Of a DNA stretch of 38,304 nt, positions 22,604 through 30,961 are shown piece by piece. Position numbers and translations under genes: made by a program. Each line of letters starts with the position of its first letter. The first letter of the stretch is position 1. The DNA is taken from positions 1-38,304 of the forward strand of contig CAZUHK010000009.1 in the NCBI GenBank assembly GCA_964620345.1, read 5' to 3'. The DNA comes from CAZUHK01 sp964620345. GTDB taxonomy: Bacteria; Planctomycetota; Phycisphaerae; Phycisphaerales; Zrk34. Under the pieces are notes generated by a model. The model saw only the letters and a program-made list of their open reading frames with translations, was not told where the DNA came from and searched no databases.

Positions 22604-24796
22604 TCACTGCTCGATCACCGTCGTCTCGTACCGCACGCCGTCGGGCACCGGCACGGGTTGGTTGACCGTCACGCCGTGGTCGCCAGCGGTCGTCGTGAGC
22701 GAATCCACGGCGATGAACGCGGTGAACTCGCTCATCAGGTCGAACTGCAGCGCGGTGTCGCGAATCTGCCGCGCCAGCATCGGGTCGTCGCTGTAGGTGG
22801 TCTGGTCGTACAGCTCGGCGAGGCGTGCGCGGGCCCAGACGCTGGGAATGCCCGGGTGCTTGGCCGTCGCGCCCGCGACCTCGGTGGGAATGACGATGTT
22901 GACCGTCCGCCCGCCGGCTCGACCGGTGACGCGCACCCCGTCGTCGAGTTGCCCGTCGAATCGTCCGGTGATTACGACCGGTCGGCCGAGGAACAGGTCG
23001 GGAATCCGCGCGGGGTACACGTCGCTCACCCGGGCGTTACCGAAGTCGAGCGTGATGTCGGTCAGCGCCGGGCGGCTGATGCGCCCGAAGAAGCGGTCCA
23101 TCACCTCATCGCCTTGGTCGTTGAGCGACAGGTACGCCACGGCCCCGCGACCGAGCCGGGCCATGCGGTCCATCAGGTAGCGGTTGGGCGACGAGCCGAC
23201 GCCGAAGCTGAAGATACGGCTGTCGCCCACGCGGCGCTTGACTTGGCCGAGGATCTGCCGATCGTTGCCGATGTAGCCGTCGGTCATGAAGCTCACGACG
23301 CGCAAACGTTCTGGATCGTGCGGGAAGTCGAGCGCGGCCTTGATGCCCTCGATCATCATCGTGCCGCCCGAGCCGTTGAGCTGCTTCACATAGCGCACCG
23401 CGTCGCGGACGTCGCGGGGCCGAGCCGGAACGGGTTCGGGCCCGAACTGCGAGGCGTTGCTGGAAAAGCGGATGACCTGGAACGTGTCGCCCGGCCGCAG
23501 TTGCCGCAGGCCGTGGGTGATCGCGTCCTTGGCCTGGTCGATCGGCCTGCCGTTCATCGAGCCCGAGCAGTCGAGCACGAACACCATCTCCATCGGACTG
23601 CGCTCAAGGCGCCGGAGGTCTTGCGGCGGATAGAGCACGAGCGTGAAGAACCCCCCGCGCTCGTCGCGATAGGTCAGCACGTTGGTCTTGATCCGCTCGC
23701 CGGCGATCTTCCAGCGCAGGACGAAGTCCTTGTTGGGCAGCGTGTCGAACGGCGAGAGCTTCACTTGGACACCGCGCGTCTTCATGTCGCCGACCGTATC
23801 GATGTGTAAGGCCGGGCCGCCGTAGGACGGGCTGTCAAAGGGCTTGCCGATGAGCACCTTGTGATTGACCGACTCCATGGCTTCGATCGTAACTCCGGCA
23901 TCAACGTCAACCGTCAGCGCGATATCGTGTCCGCTGCGCTCGGTCGGCCGCAGGTACTGCACCTCGGTCGGCTGCCCCGAGGCACCGCGCCGGCCGCGGG
24001 CGACGGCGCCGATGCCCTCGGAAAACGCCGGCGGGTTGAACCGCGGCCCCACCACCATCGGAAAGACGAACTCGTACCAGCCATCGTCGAACGCCAGCGT
24101 GTTCAAGTAACGGATGTTGACGTCGATCTGCCTGCCCGGCTCGATGTTGGCGACCTTCTGCGTAAAGATGTTGGGCCGCTCCTGCGTCAGCAGCGATGCG
24201 ACGTGGCCTTGGGCGCGGGCCTCTTCGTAGATCCGCTCGGCTTCCTCGCGCTGGCGGATGAGGCCGCGGATCCTCCGATCGCCGATGGTCATGATGAACT
24301 CGTTCACCGCGGCGTTCTGGGGCAGCGGGAAGACATACACCGCTTCGATCTTCTGGTCGAAGGGGTTGTGAAACTGCTGGGTGACATCGACGGTGGCGAG
24401 GTACGCGCTGATCTGTGCCTTGACCGACGTGTGCTTGAGGGGCATGGGCACGGGCTGGGTCTGGCCTGGCAGCGTGGTGAGCATCGCGCCGGTGCCGGGC
24501 GTCTGGTCGTCCGAGCCACGCTGCATCGCGCCGGCGACGTGCGATGATTCGACAAGGCGCGATGATTCGACGCCCTCGGGCCGGGCGATGACCCACAGCT
24601 CATCGACCGGCGTGCCGGACGCCGCGAGCCCCCCGCCGCCGCCCGCCTCATCTCTCGCAAGCGCCGTCGACATCGGACGGCTGGTGGTGGTCGAACCGGC
24701 GTACTTGGCCCCCTCGCAACCGGTGAACAACAGCACCGCCGCGCCGAGGGCGAATGAAGCGACCGCGATGATCGAAAGATGAAGCGTGCGAGTCAT
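22604..24796 (-). CDS. VIT and VWA domain lipoprotein
   Basis: A 730-residue envelope protein. The N-terminus is a lipoprotein signal ending LLFTGC (Cys 27). A VIT domain lies at about 115-245 (VTQQFHNPFDQKIEAVYVFPLP, EEARAQGHVASLL, QERPNIFTQKVANIEPG), as in inter-alpha-trypsin inhibitor heavy chains. A VWA domain follows at about 400-570 with an intact MIDAS motif, FVLDCSGSMNGRPI (Asp near 408). The C-terminal third is beta-rich. VIT/VWA proteins bind proteins or metal-dependent ligands at the cell surface. Its ATG overlaps the upstream stop codon by four bases (ATGA), so it is translationally coupled to the cohesin-like gene and is the last gene of the sigma factor operon. Confidence 0.92.
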   Translation of the reverse strand: MTRTLHLSIIAVASFALGAAVLLFTGCEGAKYAGSTTTSRPMSTALARDEAGGGGGLAASGTPVDELWVIARPEGVESSRLVESSHVAGAMQRGSDDQTPGTGAMLTTLPGQTQPVPMPLKHTSVKAQISAYLATVDVTQQFHNPFDQKIEAVYVFPLPQNAAVNEFIMTIGDRRIRGLIRQREEAERIYEEARAQGHVASLLTQERPNIFTQKVANIEPGRQIDVNIRYLNTLAFDDGWYEFVFPMVVGPRFNPPAFSEGIGAVARGRRGASGQPTEVQYLRPTERSGHDIALTVDVDAGVTIEAMESVNHKVLIGKPFDSPSYGGPALHIDTVGDMKTRGVQVKLSPFDTLPNKDFVLRWKIAGERIKTNVLTYRDERGGFFTLVLYPPQDLRRLERSPMEMVFVLDCSGSMNGRPIDQAKDAITHGLRQLRPGDTFQVIRFSSNASQFGPEPVPARPRDVRDAVRYVKQLNGSGGTMMIEGIKAALDFPHDPERLRVVSFMTDGYIGNDRQILGQVKRRVGDSRIFSFGVGSSPNRYLMDRMARLGRGAVAYLSLNDQGDEVMDRFFGRISRPALTDITLDFGNARVSDVYPARIPDLFLGRPVVITGRFDGQLDDGVRVTGRAGGRTVNIVIPTEVAGATAKHPGIPSVWARARLAELYDQTTYSDDPMLARQIRDTALQFDLMSEFTAFIAVDSLTTTAGDHGVTVNQPVPVPDGVRYETTVIEQ

Positions 24797-25275
24797 GGTT
24801 GGCTACCCCGTTGAACCTGGAAGGTGAGTCTGGCGGCGATGGGCACGCCGGCGGCATCGGCCGCGGCGATGAGTTGCGTGCGGTATTCAACCGGCGCTTC
24901 GCCGGTGACGCGCAGGTGTACGGTGGCCAGGCGTGTCCTGCCGGTCGGCAGTTGCTCCGGCGCCAGCGTCGAGTAAGCCGCGATGATGATGCGGTCGGCA
25001 CGGCGCTGGTTCACGGCGGTGCGGTCGTAGAAGGGTGCGGCGCCGAACGCCGCGTGCTCACCGTTCTCCACGCCCACGACCTGCACCCGACCGTGAGCAT
25101 CATCGAGTTGCACCTGATAGGCGCTCAGCGGCGTGTCGGCCGAATCGACGAACAGATGCACGGCCTCGAACCGCGTCGGCGGCTCGATCGGCTCGGGCTG
25201 CAGGCCGGTGGCGACATTCAGCCCCAGCACCGTACCGCCGACCAGCAGCGTCGTGATGAGCAGTGCACGCCGCAT
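24793..25275 (-). CDS. Secreted protein with cohesin-like beta-sandwich
   Basis: A 160-residue protein with an N-terminal hydrophobic signal (MRRALLITTLLVGGTVLGLNVATG). The rest is beta-rich with a strand order like cohesin or CBM2/3 sandwiches: FEAVHLFVDS, LSAYQVQLDDAHGRVQVVGVEN, a central DRIIIAAYS strand, then LPTGRTRLATVHLRVTGE, corresponding to the cohesin pattern in which the chain closes on LATITFKV. No sequence identity to a named cohesin is claimed. Its start overlaps the stop of the dockerin-bearing gene (TGATG) and its stop overlaps the VWA gene start. The tight coupling suggests the three products act together. It could also be a carbohydrate-binding or generic Ig-like domain. Confidence 0.6.
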   Translation of the reverse strand: MRRALLITTLLVGGTVLGLNVATGLQPEPIEPPTRFEAVHLFVDSADTPLSAYQVQLDDAHGRVQVVGVENGEHAAFGAAPFYDRTAVNQRRADRIIIAAYSTLAPEQLPTGRTRLATVHLRVTGEAPVEYRTQLIAAADAAGVPIAARLTFQVQRGSQP

Positions 25276-25775
25276 CAGAATCGCTCTTCATCGTAGAAAT
25301 TCTTCAGGTCCACCACGCGCATCGCGATCAGGCCGGCGTCGATACGATCCACCGTCCCATCGTCGTTCAGATCCCACTGCTCGACCTGCGTGGCCTGACC
25401 GTTTTGCTCGACGCGCCGGGCGAGCACCATGGCATCGATGATGTTCACCTGCCCGTCGCCGGTGATGTCCTCCGCGGCGAACTCATCGAGCATCTGCGCC
25501 TGCTGCGCCGGCTGGCGATCGGGGTCGAGCATGTTCAGCGTGATGATGCCGGCCAGCAGCAGCATCGCCGCCGAGCCGACCGCCGCGAGCACCCACCAGT
25601 CGCGCCGCGGCTGAGCCGTGGTCTGGGCCAGGTGCGACCGCGCCGCGGCGAGCACCGCCTCATCGCGGTTCGGCGGCACGGCCACACGGGCCTCGGCGAG
25701 CTTCGCCAGGTCGTCGGCCAGGGCCGGCGGCAGCGAAGGGTCGGATTCGGCGGTGGGTCGGTCGTCGTGTGTCAT
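25275..25775 (-). CDS. Membrane protein with C-terminal dockerin-like domain (anti-sigma-like position)
   Basis: A 166-residue protein. Residues 1-58 are cytoplasmic, acidic then helical (LADDLAKLAEARVAVPPNRDEAVLAAARSHL), as in the N-termini of planctomycete anti-sigma proteins. One membrane helix lies at 61-82. The outer part holds two dockerin-type calcium loops with following helices: DITGDGQVNIIDAMVLARRV (103-122) and DLNDDGTVDRIDAGLIAMRV (135-154). This matches the duplicated F-hand layout of dockerin type I. It lies 38 bases after the ECF sigma factor gene, the place of an anti-sigma factor, and its stop overlaps the next start (TGATG). The zinc motif of classical anti-sigma proteins is absent, so sigma binding is inferred. 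Confidence 0.85.
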   Translation of the reverse strand: MTHDDRPTAESDPSLPPALADDLAKLAEARVAVPPNRDEAVLAAARSHLAQTTAQPRRDWWVLAAVGSAAMLLLAGIITLNMLDPDRQPAQQAQMLDEFAAEDITGDGQVNIIDAMVLARRVEQNGQATQVEQWDLNDDGTVDRIDAGLIAMRVVDLKNFYDEERF

Positions 25776-25813
25776 GGCTTCACCTCATGCAGCGGCCGCG
25801 CGCGGCGGCCGGT

Positions 25814-26365
25814 TCACTGGGGCTCGAAATATTTCCGTACCGCCGGGTCGTCGCGCAGCTTCGCGATCGCGTGATGCAGCCGGCTCTTGACCGTGCCCGC
25901 GGGGATGTCCAGGGCCCGGCCGATCTCCGCCATGCTCAGGTCGTCCACGAAGCGCAGCAGCACGACCTCGCGATGGATCTCCGGCAGGCCGTCCAGCACC
26001 GCCGCCAGATCGTCCAGCCGCCCCTGGGCCGGGGCGGGCGTCCACTCGCCCTGCTCCAGCGCCGGCGAATCGCTGGGCATCTCCCGCCGACGCTTGTCGC
26101 GCTGGGCGATCGACAGGTGCTTGACCGCGGGGTAGACAAAGGTCTTGAAGCGGCAGGTCAGCGTGAAGCCGGGAAACTTTCTCAGCACGTAGCTGAACGT
26201 CTCCTGCATCACATCCAGCGCATCGTCGCGGTTGCCGGTGAACCGCATGCCCAGCGACACGACCCAGTCGCGGTAGCGGCGGTAGAGCGCCTCGAAGGCC
26301 TCGACCGAGCCGGCGTTGATCGCGGCGATGAGCTGTTGATCGGTTCGCGGGTCGTCCGGCGGCAT
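25814..26365 (-). CDS. ECF-family RNA polymerase sigma factor
   Basis: A 183-residue sigma factor. The start MPPDDPRTDQQLIAAINAG at 26365 marks the beginning of region 2; the in-frame extension to 26620 is Arg-rich and not protein-like. Region 2: FEALYRRYRDWVVSLGMRF, DDALDVMQETFSYVLRKFPGF, FKTFVYPAVKHLSIAQRDKRRRE. Region 4: LPEIHREVVLLRFVDDLSMAEIGRALDIP followed by GTVKSRLHHAI. It heads an operon whose next product is a membrane protein with dockerin repeats, so it is probably held inactive at the membrane. Upstream is a 245-base divergent gap shared with the glycosyltransferase gene, containing four CGTC-type tandem units. Confidence 0.92.
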   Translation of the reverse strand: MPPDDPRTDQQLIAAINAGSVEAFEALYRRYRDWVVSLGMRFTGNRDDALDVMQETFSYVLRKFPGFTLTCRFKTFVYPAVKHLSIAQRDKRRREMPSDSPALEQGEWTPAPAQGRLDDLAAVLDGLPEIHREVVLLRFVDDLSMAEIGRALDIPAGTVKSRLHHAIAKLRDDPAVRKYFEPQ

Positions 26366-26530
26366 GGCCAACGAGCATACACGATTCCCCCGCCGCCGCG
26401 CCTCGATCAGCCGCCGGTCGTCCGTCCGTCCGTCCGGGCAAACTCCGAAAAAGCAACCGCATCGGCGACGCTTCCGCTTCAGGCCAGCGGGGACATTTCT
26501 ACTTCGGCTCTCGCAAGACTGGGATGTGTT

Positions 26531-26559
26531 TTGAAGGCCACGCCGCCAACTGATAACCT
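26531..26559 (+). promoter_or_regulatory. Candidate promoter for the glycosyltransferase gene
   Basis: TTGAAG (26531-26536), a 17-base spacer and TAACCT (26554-26559) lie about 50 bases upstream of the GTG start. The -35 match is good and the -10 fair. Confidence 0.4.
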
Positions 26560-26610
26560 CTGCCGGGAGTCTGCCACGAGTCAGCGGGCCTTTCGGGTCG
26601 AGGTTCTTGA

Positions 26611-28386
26611 GTGGGTTCACCTTCCAAACCCGTGCTGTGCGGCGAGCAGCGGACCGGCGGTCAGCAATGGCTGCCGGTGGCGGCGATCGCGCTGGCGCTG
26701 GCCGGTCTGTATGCTCTGCTGGCCGGGACCACCACGCTGTGGGATCGAGATGAGCCGCGGTACGCCCGGACCGCGGTGGAGGTCTGGGAGGGCGGCAATT
26801 GGCTGGTCCCGCAGATCAACGATAAACCCCGGCTGCGCAAACCCCCGCTGATTTACTGGATCATGGCGCCGCTGGTGGGCCTGATGGGGCCGACCACGCT
26901 GGCGGTGCGCCTCTGTTCGATCCTGGCGATGACCGGCACGGCGGTGTTGACCTACCTGTGCGCGCGGCGGATGTTCACGCCCCGTGTCGGTCGCTGGGCG
27001 ATGGCGATGTTCGGCACCTCGGGCCTGGCGATTTACATGGGCGCCGCGGCGATGATCGACGCCACCATGATCCTGTTCACCACCGCGGCGATCTACGTGT
27101 TCATCGACGCGGTCTATCGGCGGGCGACGTGGTGGCACTGGCCGGTGATGTTGGCGAGCTTTTGCGCCATCACGCTGCTCAAAGGGCCGCTGGTCTGGCC
27201 GATCCCCCTGCTGGCGATGATCGGCGCCGCGGTGCTGGGGCGTTCGCAGGTTCGACTCTCGCGCGCCTGGTGGTTGGGCACATCGGTCTGTGCGGTCACG
27301 GGTTTGCTGAGTCTGCTGGCCTGGGCGATCCCGGCAAACATCGCGACCGGCGGGGCGCTGTACGAGATCGGCTTCCGCGAGCACGTGGTCAAGCGCATGA
27401 CCACCGGCATGGAAGGCCACGGCAGCAGCAACCTTCTGGAATACGTGCTGATGCTGCCGCTGTACGTGCCGCTGCTGATCGGCGTGTTCTTTCCCTGGAC
27501 GCTGCACCTGCCCGGCGCGGTCCGCTCGGTGATCAGCCGCACGCTCGGCGGCCGACGTGAACGGGCCATACTCATCGGCGCGACGGTGCCGTGGTTCGTG
27601 ATGGCATCGTTGGCCGGCACGAAACTGCCGCACTACCTGCTGCCGATCTTTCCGTTCCTGGCGATCCTCACCGCCGCGGGCCTGGCGGCGCGGCGGCAAG
27701 ATCGGATGATCGAGGCCGACCGCGACTGGCTGCGGGGCGGCATCTGGTTCTTCAGCCCGGTGGTTGTCGGGGCGATCGGTGCATTGCTCGCCTTGCCGTG
27801 GGTGCTGGACGCATCGGGCCTGCTGCCGGTGGTGATCGTCACCGTGGTGGTCGGCGGGGTGTGGGCGGCGGTGGCGATCCGGCTCCAGTTGCGGGAGAAC
27901 ATCCGGACGAGCACGCGGCTGCTTGCCATCGGGATGCCGGTGTTGATCGTCTGGGTCGTGCTGACCGTCATCCCCACCGTGGAAGACAAGCTCAAGGCCT
28001 CGGCCGACCTGGCCCAAGCGGTTCACCAGCACGTTCAATCCACCGATCCGCTGTACATGATCGACTACGATGAGCCCACGATGTTTTTCTATCTGAATCG
28101 GCCGGTGGGATACCCCGTGGTCGGGCTCAGCGCGGCCGAGGTCGCCGATTGGGCGTTGGGGCGAGGGGCGTTCGCCGCCGCCGGCGGGCCGCCGGACGAT
28201 CCGCACGATCGTCGCGAACCCGGCGGCGTGCTGATCATCGGCCGCATTACGCTGGACAACATCGAGGCGGAGCACGGCCCGCTGGCGGTCCGGAATATCT
28301 GGGCCAAGCCGATCATCGATTACTCCAAACGCGCCCGCCAAGACGAGATCCTGTTGGTCACGCCGACCGCCGCGCCGGCGCGGTGA
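26611..28386 (+). CDS. PMT/ArnT-family (GT39/GT83-type) membrane glycosyltransferase
   Basis: A 591-residue polytopic membrane protein starting at a GTG (no better start exists before the first conserved motif). It has about eleven hydrophobic helices in the first 450 residues. The hallmark first external loop reads LWDRDEPRYARTAVEVWEGG, with the Asp/Glu pair that binds metal and lipid-phosphate sugar donor in ArnT and PMT enzymes, followed by KPPLIYWIMAPL. A second conserved motif near 195-205 is LLKGPLVWP, and KLPHYLLPIFPFLAI lies near 340. The soluble C-terminus is probably periplasmic. These enzymes transfer a sugar from a polyprenyl-phosphate carrier to lipid or protein; the acceptor is unknown. 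The gene is divergent from the ECF operon and convergent with the cyclotransferase-like gene. Confidence 0.88.
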   Translation: MGSPSKPVLCGEQRTGGQQWLPVAAIALALAGLYALLAGTTTLWDRDEPRYARTAVEVWEGGNWLVPQINDKPRLRKPPLIYWIMAPLVGLMGPTTLAVRLCSILAMTGTAVLTYLCARRMFTPRVGRWAMAMFGTSGLAIYMGAAAMIDATMILFTTAAIYVFIDAVYRRATWWHWPVMLASFCAITLLKGPLVWPIPLLAMIGAAVLGRSQVRLSRAWWLGTSVCAVTGLLSLLAWAIPANIATGGALYEIGFREHVVKRMTTGMEGHGSSNLLEYVLMLPLYVPLLIGVFFPWTLHLPGAVRSVISRTLGGRRERAILIGATVPWFVMASLAGTKLPHYLLPIFPFLAILTAAGLAARRQDRMIEADRDWLRGGIWFFSPVVVGAIGALLALPWVLDASGLLPVVIVTVVVGGVWAAVAIRLQLRENIRTSTRLLAIGMPVLIVWVVLTVIPTVEDKLKASADLAQAVHQHVQSTDPLYMIDYDEPTMFFYLNRPVGYPVVGLSAAEVADWALGRGAFAAAGGPPDDPHDRREPGGVLIIGRITLDNIEAEHGPLAVRNIWAKPIIDYSKRARQDEILLVTPTAAPAR

Positions 28387-28438
28387 GCGCGTGCCCGGCG
28401 GCCAGCACCCCAACACTGCGCCACCGCCGTGCCGCGAC

Positions 28439-28801
28439 TCACCGCTGATCCGGCCAACACGCGCCCAGCCGACCGAGGTTCAGGGTCGGCCGGGCGTAGA
28501 AGTAAGCGACCGCCGACTCGATTTCACCGACCAACGCGACCGCGTTACGTCCGAACAACCCTTCAGCGACGCCCTCGACCTGGTCGAGCACCGCCAGGCA
28601 GGCGTCGGTCACCTCGTACAACTCACCACGCACGCACGTCGCGTCGTCGCCGGTCGTTTCGATCAGGCCCGGATATTCCCCACAATCAACCAGCGCGTAG
28701 CGCGGCGCCGTACACGCCTCGCCGACAAACCGCTGGCCCGCGAGGTATCGCTGGCGGCATCGCCCGCGCATCAGCGTGCCATAGGTGAACAGAAGCCGCA
28801 T
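28439..28801 (-). CDS. Gamma-glutamylcyclotransferase-like protein (AIG2/GGCT family)
   Basis: A 120-residue cytosolic protein. The start at MRLLFTYGTLMRG (28801) places the family signature YGTLMRG at residues 7-13. Other family features: GELYEV (59-64), LDQVEGV (72-78) with Glu 76 at the position of the catalytic Glu of human GGCT, and a late VAYFYARP strand. This fold is shared by gamma-glutamylcyclotransferases and gamma-glutamylamine cyclotransferases (YtfP type), which release 5-oxoproline. The substrate is unknown. It ends 52 bases from the convergent glycosyltransferase gene. Confidence 0.88.
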   Translation of the reverse strand: MRLLFTYGTLMRGRCRQRYLAGQRFVGEACTAPRYALVDCGEYPGLIETTGDDATCVRGELYEVTDACLAVLDQVEGVAEGLFGRNAVALVGEIESAVAYFYARPTLNLGRLGACWPDQR

Positions 28802-29209
28802 GGTGAATGATTGGCCACGAAGCACACAAAGTCACAAAGACGCGAAACGCATCACGAAGCGGCCTGTCTTTCTTTGTAGTAGCCGCTGCTTGATCTGACA
28901 GTTGCCCCGCACGGTCTTGCGGTGTTGCGGTGGCTGTCGGTTGTTATCCGGCATTTTCTGTCTGACCGGGTCGGTTGAATCGTTGAACGTCTGCATTGGG
29001 GTTGTACCGCAGCGGTGCTTGCCGCGGTGGGTTGTTTCTCATTGCACTCGACTCGCCGGACATTGCGATCGGCCTGGAGGTGTTGCAGGGACATGCACGC
29101 ATGTTTGCGGACCGCGATCTGGTAGCATGAGTTGCAAGTTTCGCAGTAGACAGCACCGATTGCCGCATTGCTTTGCGCGCATGCATTGCCTGCCAACAGA
29201 AAAGACGCC
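28802..29209. other. Gene-free region upstream of the sulfatase
   Basis: About 400 bases with no convincing coding sequence: the short open frames here are Cys/Arg/Ser-rich and lack family features. It contains one copy of a dispersed CACGAAG-type repeat (28815-28851) and a palindrome ACATGC-AC-GCATGT (29091-29104), about 105 bases before the sulfatase ATG. Its base composition is less GC-rich than the surroundings. The sulfatase promoter should lie here, but no clear -35/-10 pair was found. Confidence 0.5.
28815..28851 (+). repeat. CACGAAG-type dispersed repeat, left copy
   Basis: CCACGAAGCACACAAAG followed by TCACAAAGACGCGAAA. It is inverted relative to a similar copy at 30912-30948; allowing one gap, the two match at roughly five of six positions. 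The pair brackets the sulfatase gene. Confidence 0.6.
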
Positions 29210-30712
29210 ATGAACAAACGACCTCACCTCGTCATTTTCAACCCCGACCAGTGGCGGGGCGATGCGCTGGCGCATCTGGGCCACCCCGCCGTGCAGACGC
29301 CGAACCTTGACCGCATGGTCGCGGAGGACGCGGTCAGTTTCCGCCACGCCTATGCGCAGAACCCCGTCTGCACGCCCAGCCGCTGCTCGTTCATGAGCGG
29401 CTGGTATCCGCATGTGCGGGGGCATCGCAGCATGGTCCGGATGCTTCATCAGCCCACCGAGCAGTGCCTGCTGAAGGTGCTGAAGGACAACGGCTACTTT
29501 GTTTTCTGGGGCGGCAAGAACGACCTGATCCCCAGCCAGGACGGGTTCGAGGACGTCTGCGACGTGAAGTACAACCGCGGCTACGGCGCCTGCACAAGCC
29601 CCGATGTGCCGGACCCGATGAACCTCTACGCGACCGATCAGAACTGGCGTGCCGCGGAGGGCAGCCCGCATTACTACTCGTTCTACGGCGGCGAGATCGA
29701 TAAGGGCCATGCGGCGTACTACCGCGATATGGACTGGTCGGCCGTCGAGGGTGCGGTGGAGCAGATTCGCAACGCGCCCGAGGACCAGCCGCTGTGCATC
29801 TTCCTCGCCCTTGCCTACCCCCACCCCCCCTACGTGGTGGAACAGCCCTGGTACGGACTGACCGACCGCAACGCGGTACCGCAACGCGCGCCGGGGCCTG
29901 ACAACTGGCAGGGCAAGTGCCACTTCTTCCACGCGTACCACGGGCGTCTGGGATGCGGCGGACTCAGCGACGAGCAGTGGCGGGAACTGCAGGCGACCTA
30001 TTTCGACCAGTGTGCCCGCGTCGATCACCAGGTCGGGGTCATCGTGGAAGCGTTGCGAGAACAGGGCATGTACGACGACACCGCGTTGTTCTTTTTCTCC
30101 GATCATGGCGACTACACGGGGGACTACGAGCTCGTGGAGAAGCACGCGATCTGCTTCGAGGATTGCCTCACGCGGGTGCCCTTCGTGGTCAAACCGCCCA
30201 AGGGCACCCCGATCGAGCCGGGCATCCGCGACACGCTCGTCGAACTGGTCGACTTCCCCGCCACGGTTGAAGCGCTCACCGGCGTTCGCATGCCGCAGGT
30301 CCACTTCGGACGCTCGCTGCTGCCCGCGCTGGCCGACCCGGCCGTCCGGCACCGCGAACACGTGCTCTGCGAAGGCGGCAAGCTCGACCCTGAGTGGCGC
30401 GCGATCCAGGGCGAAATGCAAGGCGAGGCGCCTCAACCCGGCGGGGCTTACTATCCTAAACAAAGTCTGGCCTATGAAGACCTGCGCCACATCGGCAAGG
30501 CCACGATGCTCCGCACGGAAACCCACAAGCTCGTGAAGCGACTCTACGAACCCGACGAGCTGTACGACCTGCAGGCCGACCCGTTCGAGGTGCATAACGT
30601 TTGCGAAGACCCGACCTACGCGGATGTGCGTGCGGAGCTCGAACAACGTCTGCTCGAAACACTGTTTGCGACCTGCGACATCACCCCCATGTCGATAGAC
30701 AAGCGGGAATGA
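29210..30712 (+). CDS. Sulfatase (formylglycine-dependent), no signal peptide
   Basis: A 500-residue type I sulfatase/alkaline phosphatase-superfamily enzyme that hydrolyses sulfate esters. The ATG at 29210 begins MNKRPHLVIFNPDQWRGDAL, the first strand with metal-binding Asp 13 and Gln 14. The modification motif is CTPSR (54-58) in NPVCTPSRCSFMSGWYPH; Cys 54 would become formylglycine by an FGE enzyme elsewhere. The second metal site is FSDHGDYTGDYELVEKH. The C-terminal subdomain ends with RLYEPDELYDLQADPFEVHN, typical of the family. No signal peptide is present, unlike many planctomycete sulfatases, so it is probably cytosolic and acts on short imported substrates. The gene stands alone between two inverted dispersed repeats. 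Confidence 0.93.
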   Translation: MNKRPHLVIFNPDQWRGDALAHLGHPAVQTPNLDRMVAEDAVSFRHAYAQNPVCTPSRCSFMSGWYPHVRGHRSMVRMLHQPTEQCLLKVLKDNGYFVFWGGKNDLIPSQDGFEDVCDVKYNRGYGACTSPDVPDPMNLYATDQNWRAAEGSPHYYSFYGGEIDKGHAAYYRDMDWSAVEGAVEQIRNAPEDQPLCIFLALAYPHPPYVVEQPWYGLTDRNAVPQRAPGPDNWQGKCHFFHAYHGRLGCGGLSDEQWRELQATYFDQCARVDHQVGVIVEALREQGMYDDTALFFFSDHGDYTGDYELVEKHAICFEDCLTRVPFVVKPPKGTPIEPGIRDTLVELVDFPATVEALTGVRMPQVHFGRSLLPALADPAVRHREHVLCEGGKLDPEWRAIQGEMQGEAPQPGGAYYPKQSLAYEDLRHIGKATMLRTETHKLVKRLYEPDELYDLQADPFEVHNVCEDPTYADVRAELEQRLLETLFATCDITPMSIDKRE

Positions 30713-30911
30713 CGCCAGCAATAGGCAAAAGGTGGCGTGGGCGACAAAACCACAGCGATGAAAAGCGTCCGGAACTTCGCGCAATCAGATGTGAACGGCA
30801 TCGCCAGAGTTTCATCGGGCCGGGGGCTAGCCGCCGACCTCTTCCCGGCCGGTTTGACAAGCGGTGAAAGTCCCCAGTGATTCTGAGGGGCCAAAGACAA
30901 AACGGCTTGCC

Positions 30912-30948
30912 TGGCTTCGCGTCTTCGTGTCCCTCGTGTGCTTCGTGG
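30912..30948 (-). repeat. CACGAAG-type dispersed repeat, right copy
   Basis: On the minus strand it reads CCACGAAGCACACGAGGG followed by ACACGAAGACGCGAAG. It is inverted relative to the copy at 28815-28851, with about 2.06 kb between them. It lies in the 249-base convergent gap between the sulfatase and lipoprotein genes, which otherwise holds only a weak GC hairpin (30818-30850) and a TTTGACAA motif. Confidence 0.6.
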
Positions 30949-30961
30949 TTGTCGGGGATTT

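Noticed and set aside
26617..28416. 599-codon open frame antisense to the glycosyltransferase
   Set aside because: Gln/His/Arg/Asp-rich mirror of hydrophobic codons; the plus strand has the conserved DRDEPRYA motif.
28852..29217. 121-codon minus-strand frame with a weak hydrophobic start upstream of the sulfatase
   Set aside because: It overlaps the sulfatase start, has a repetitive Ser/Thr/Arg/Cys-rich body and no ribosome binding site or family features.
30769..30900. Possible small RNA or tRNA-like structure between the sulfatase and the lipoprotein gene
   Set aside because: A weak GC stem (30818-30824 with 30844-30850) exists, but no cloverleaf, T-loop or terminator T-run could be drawn.
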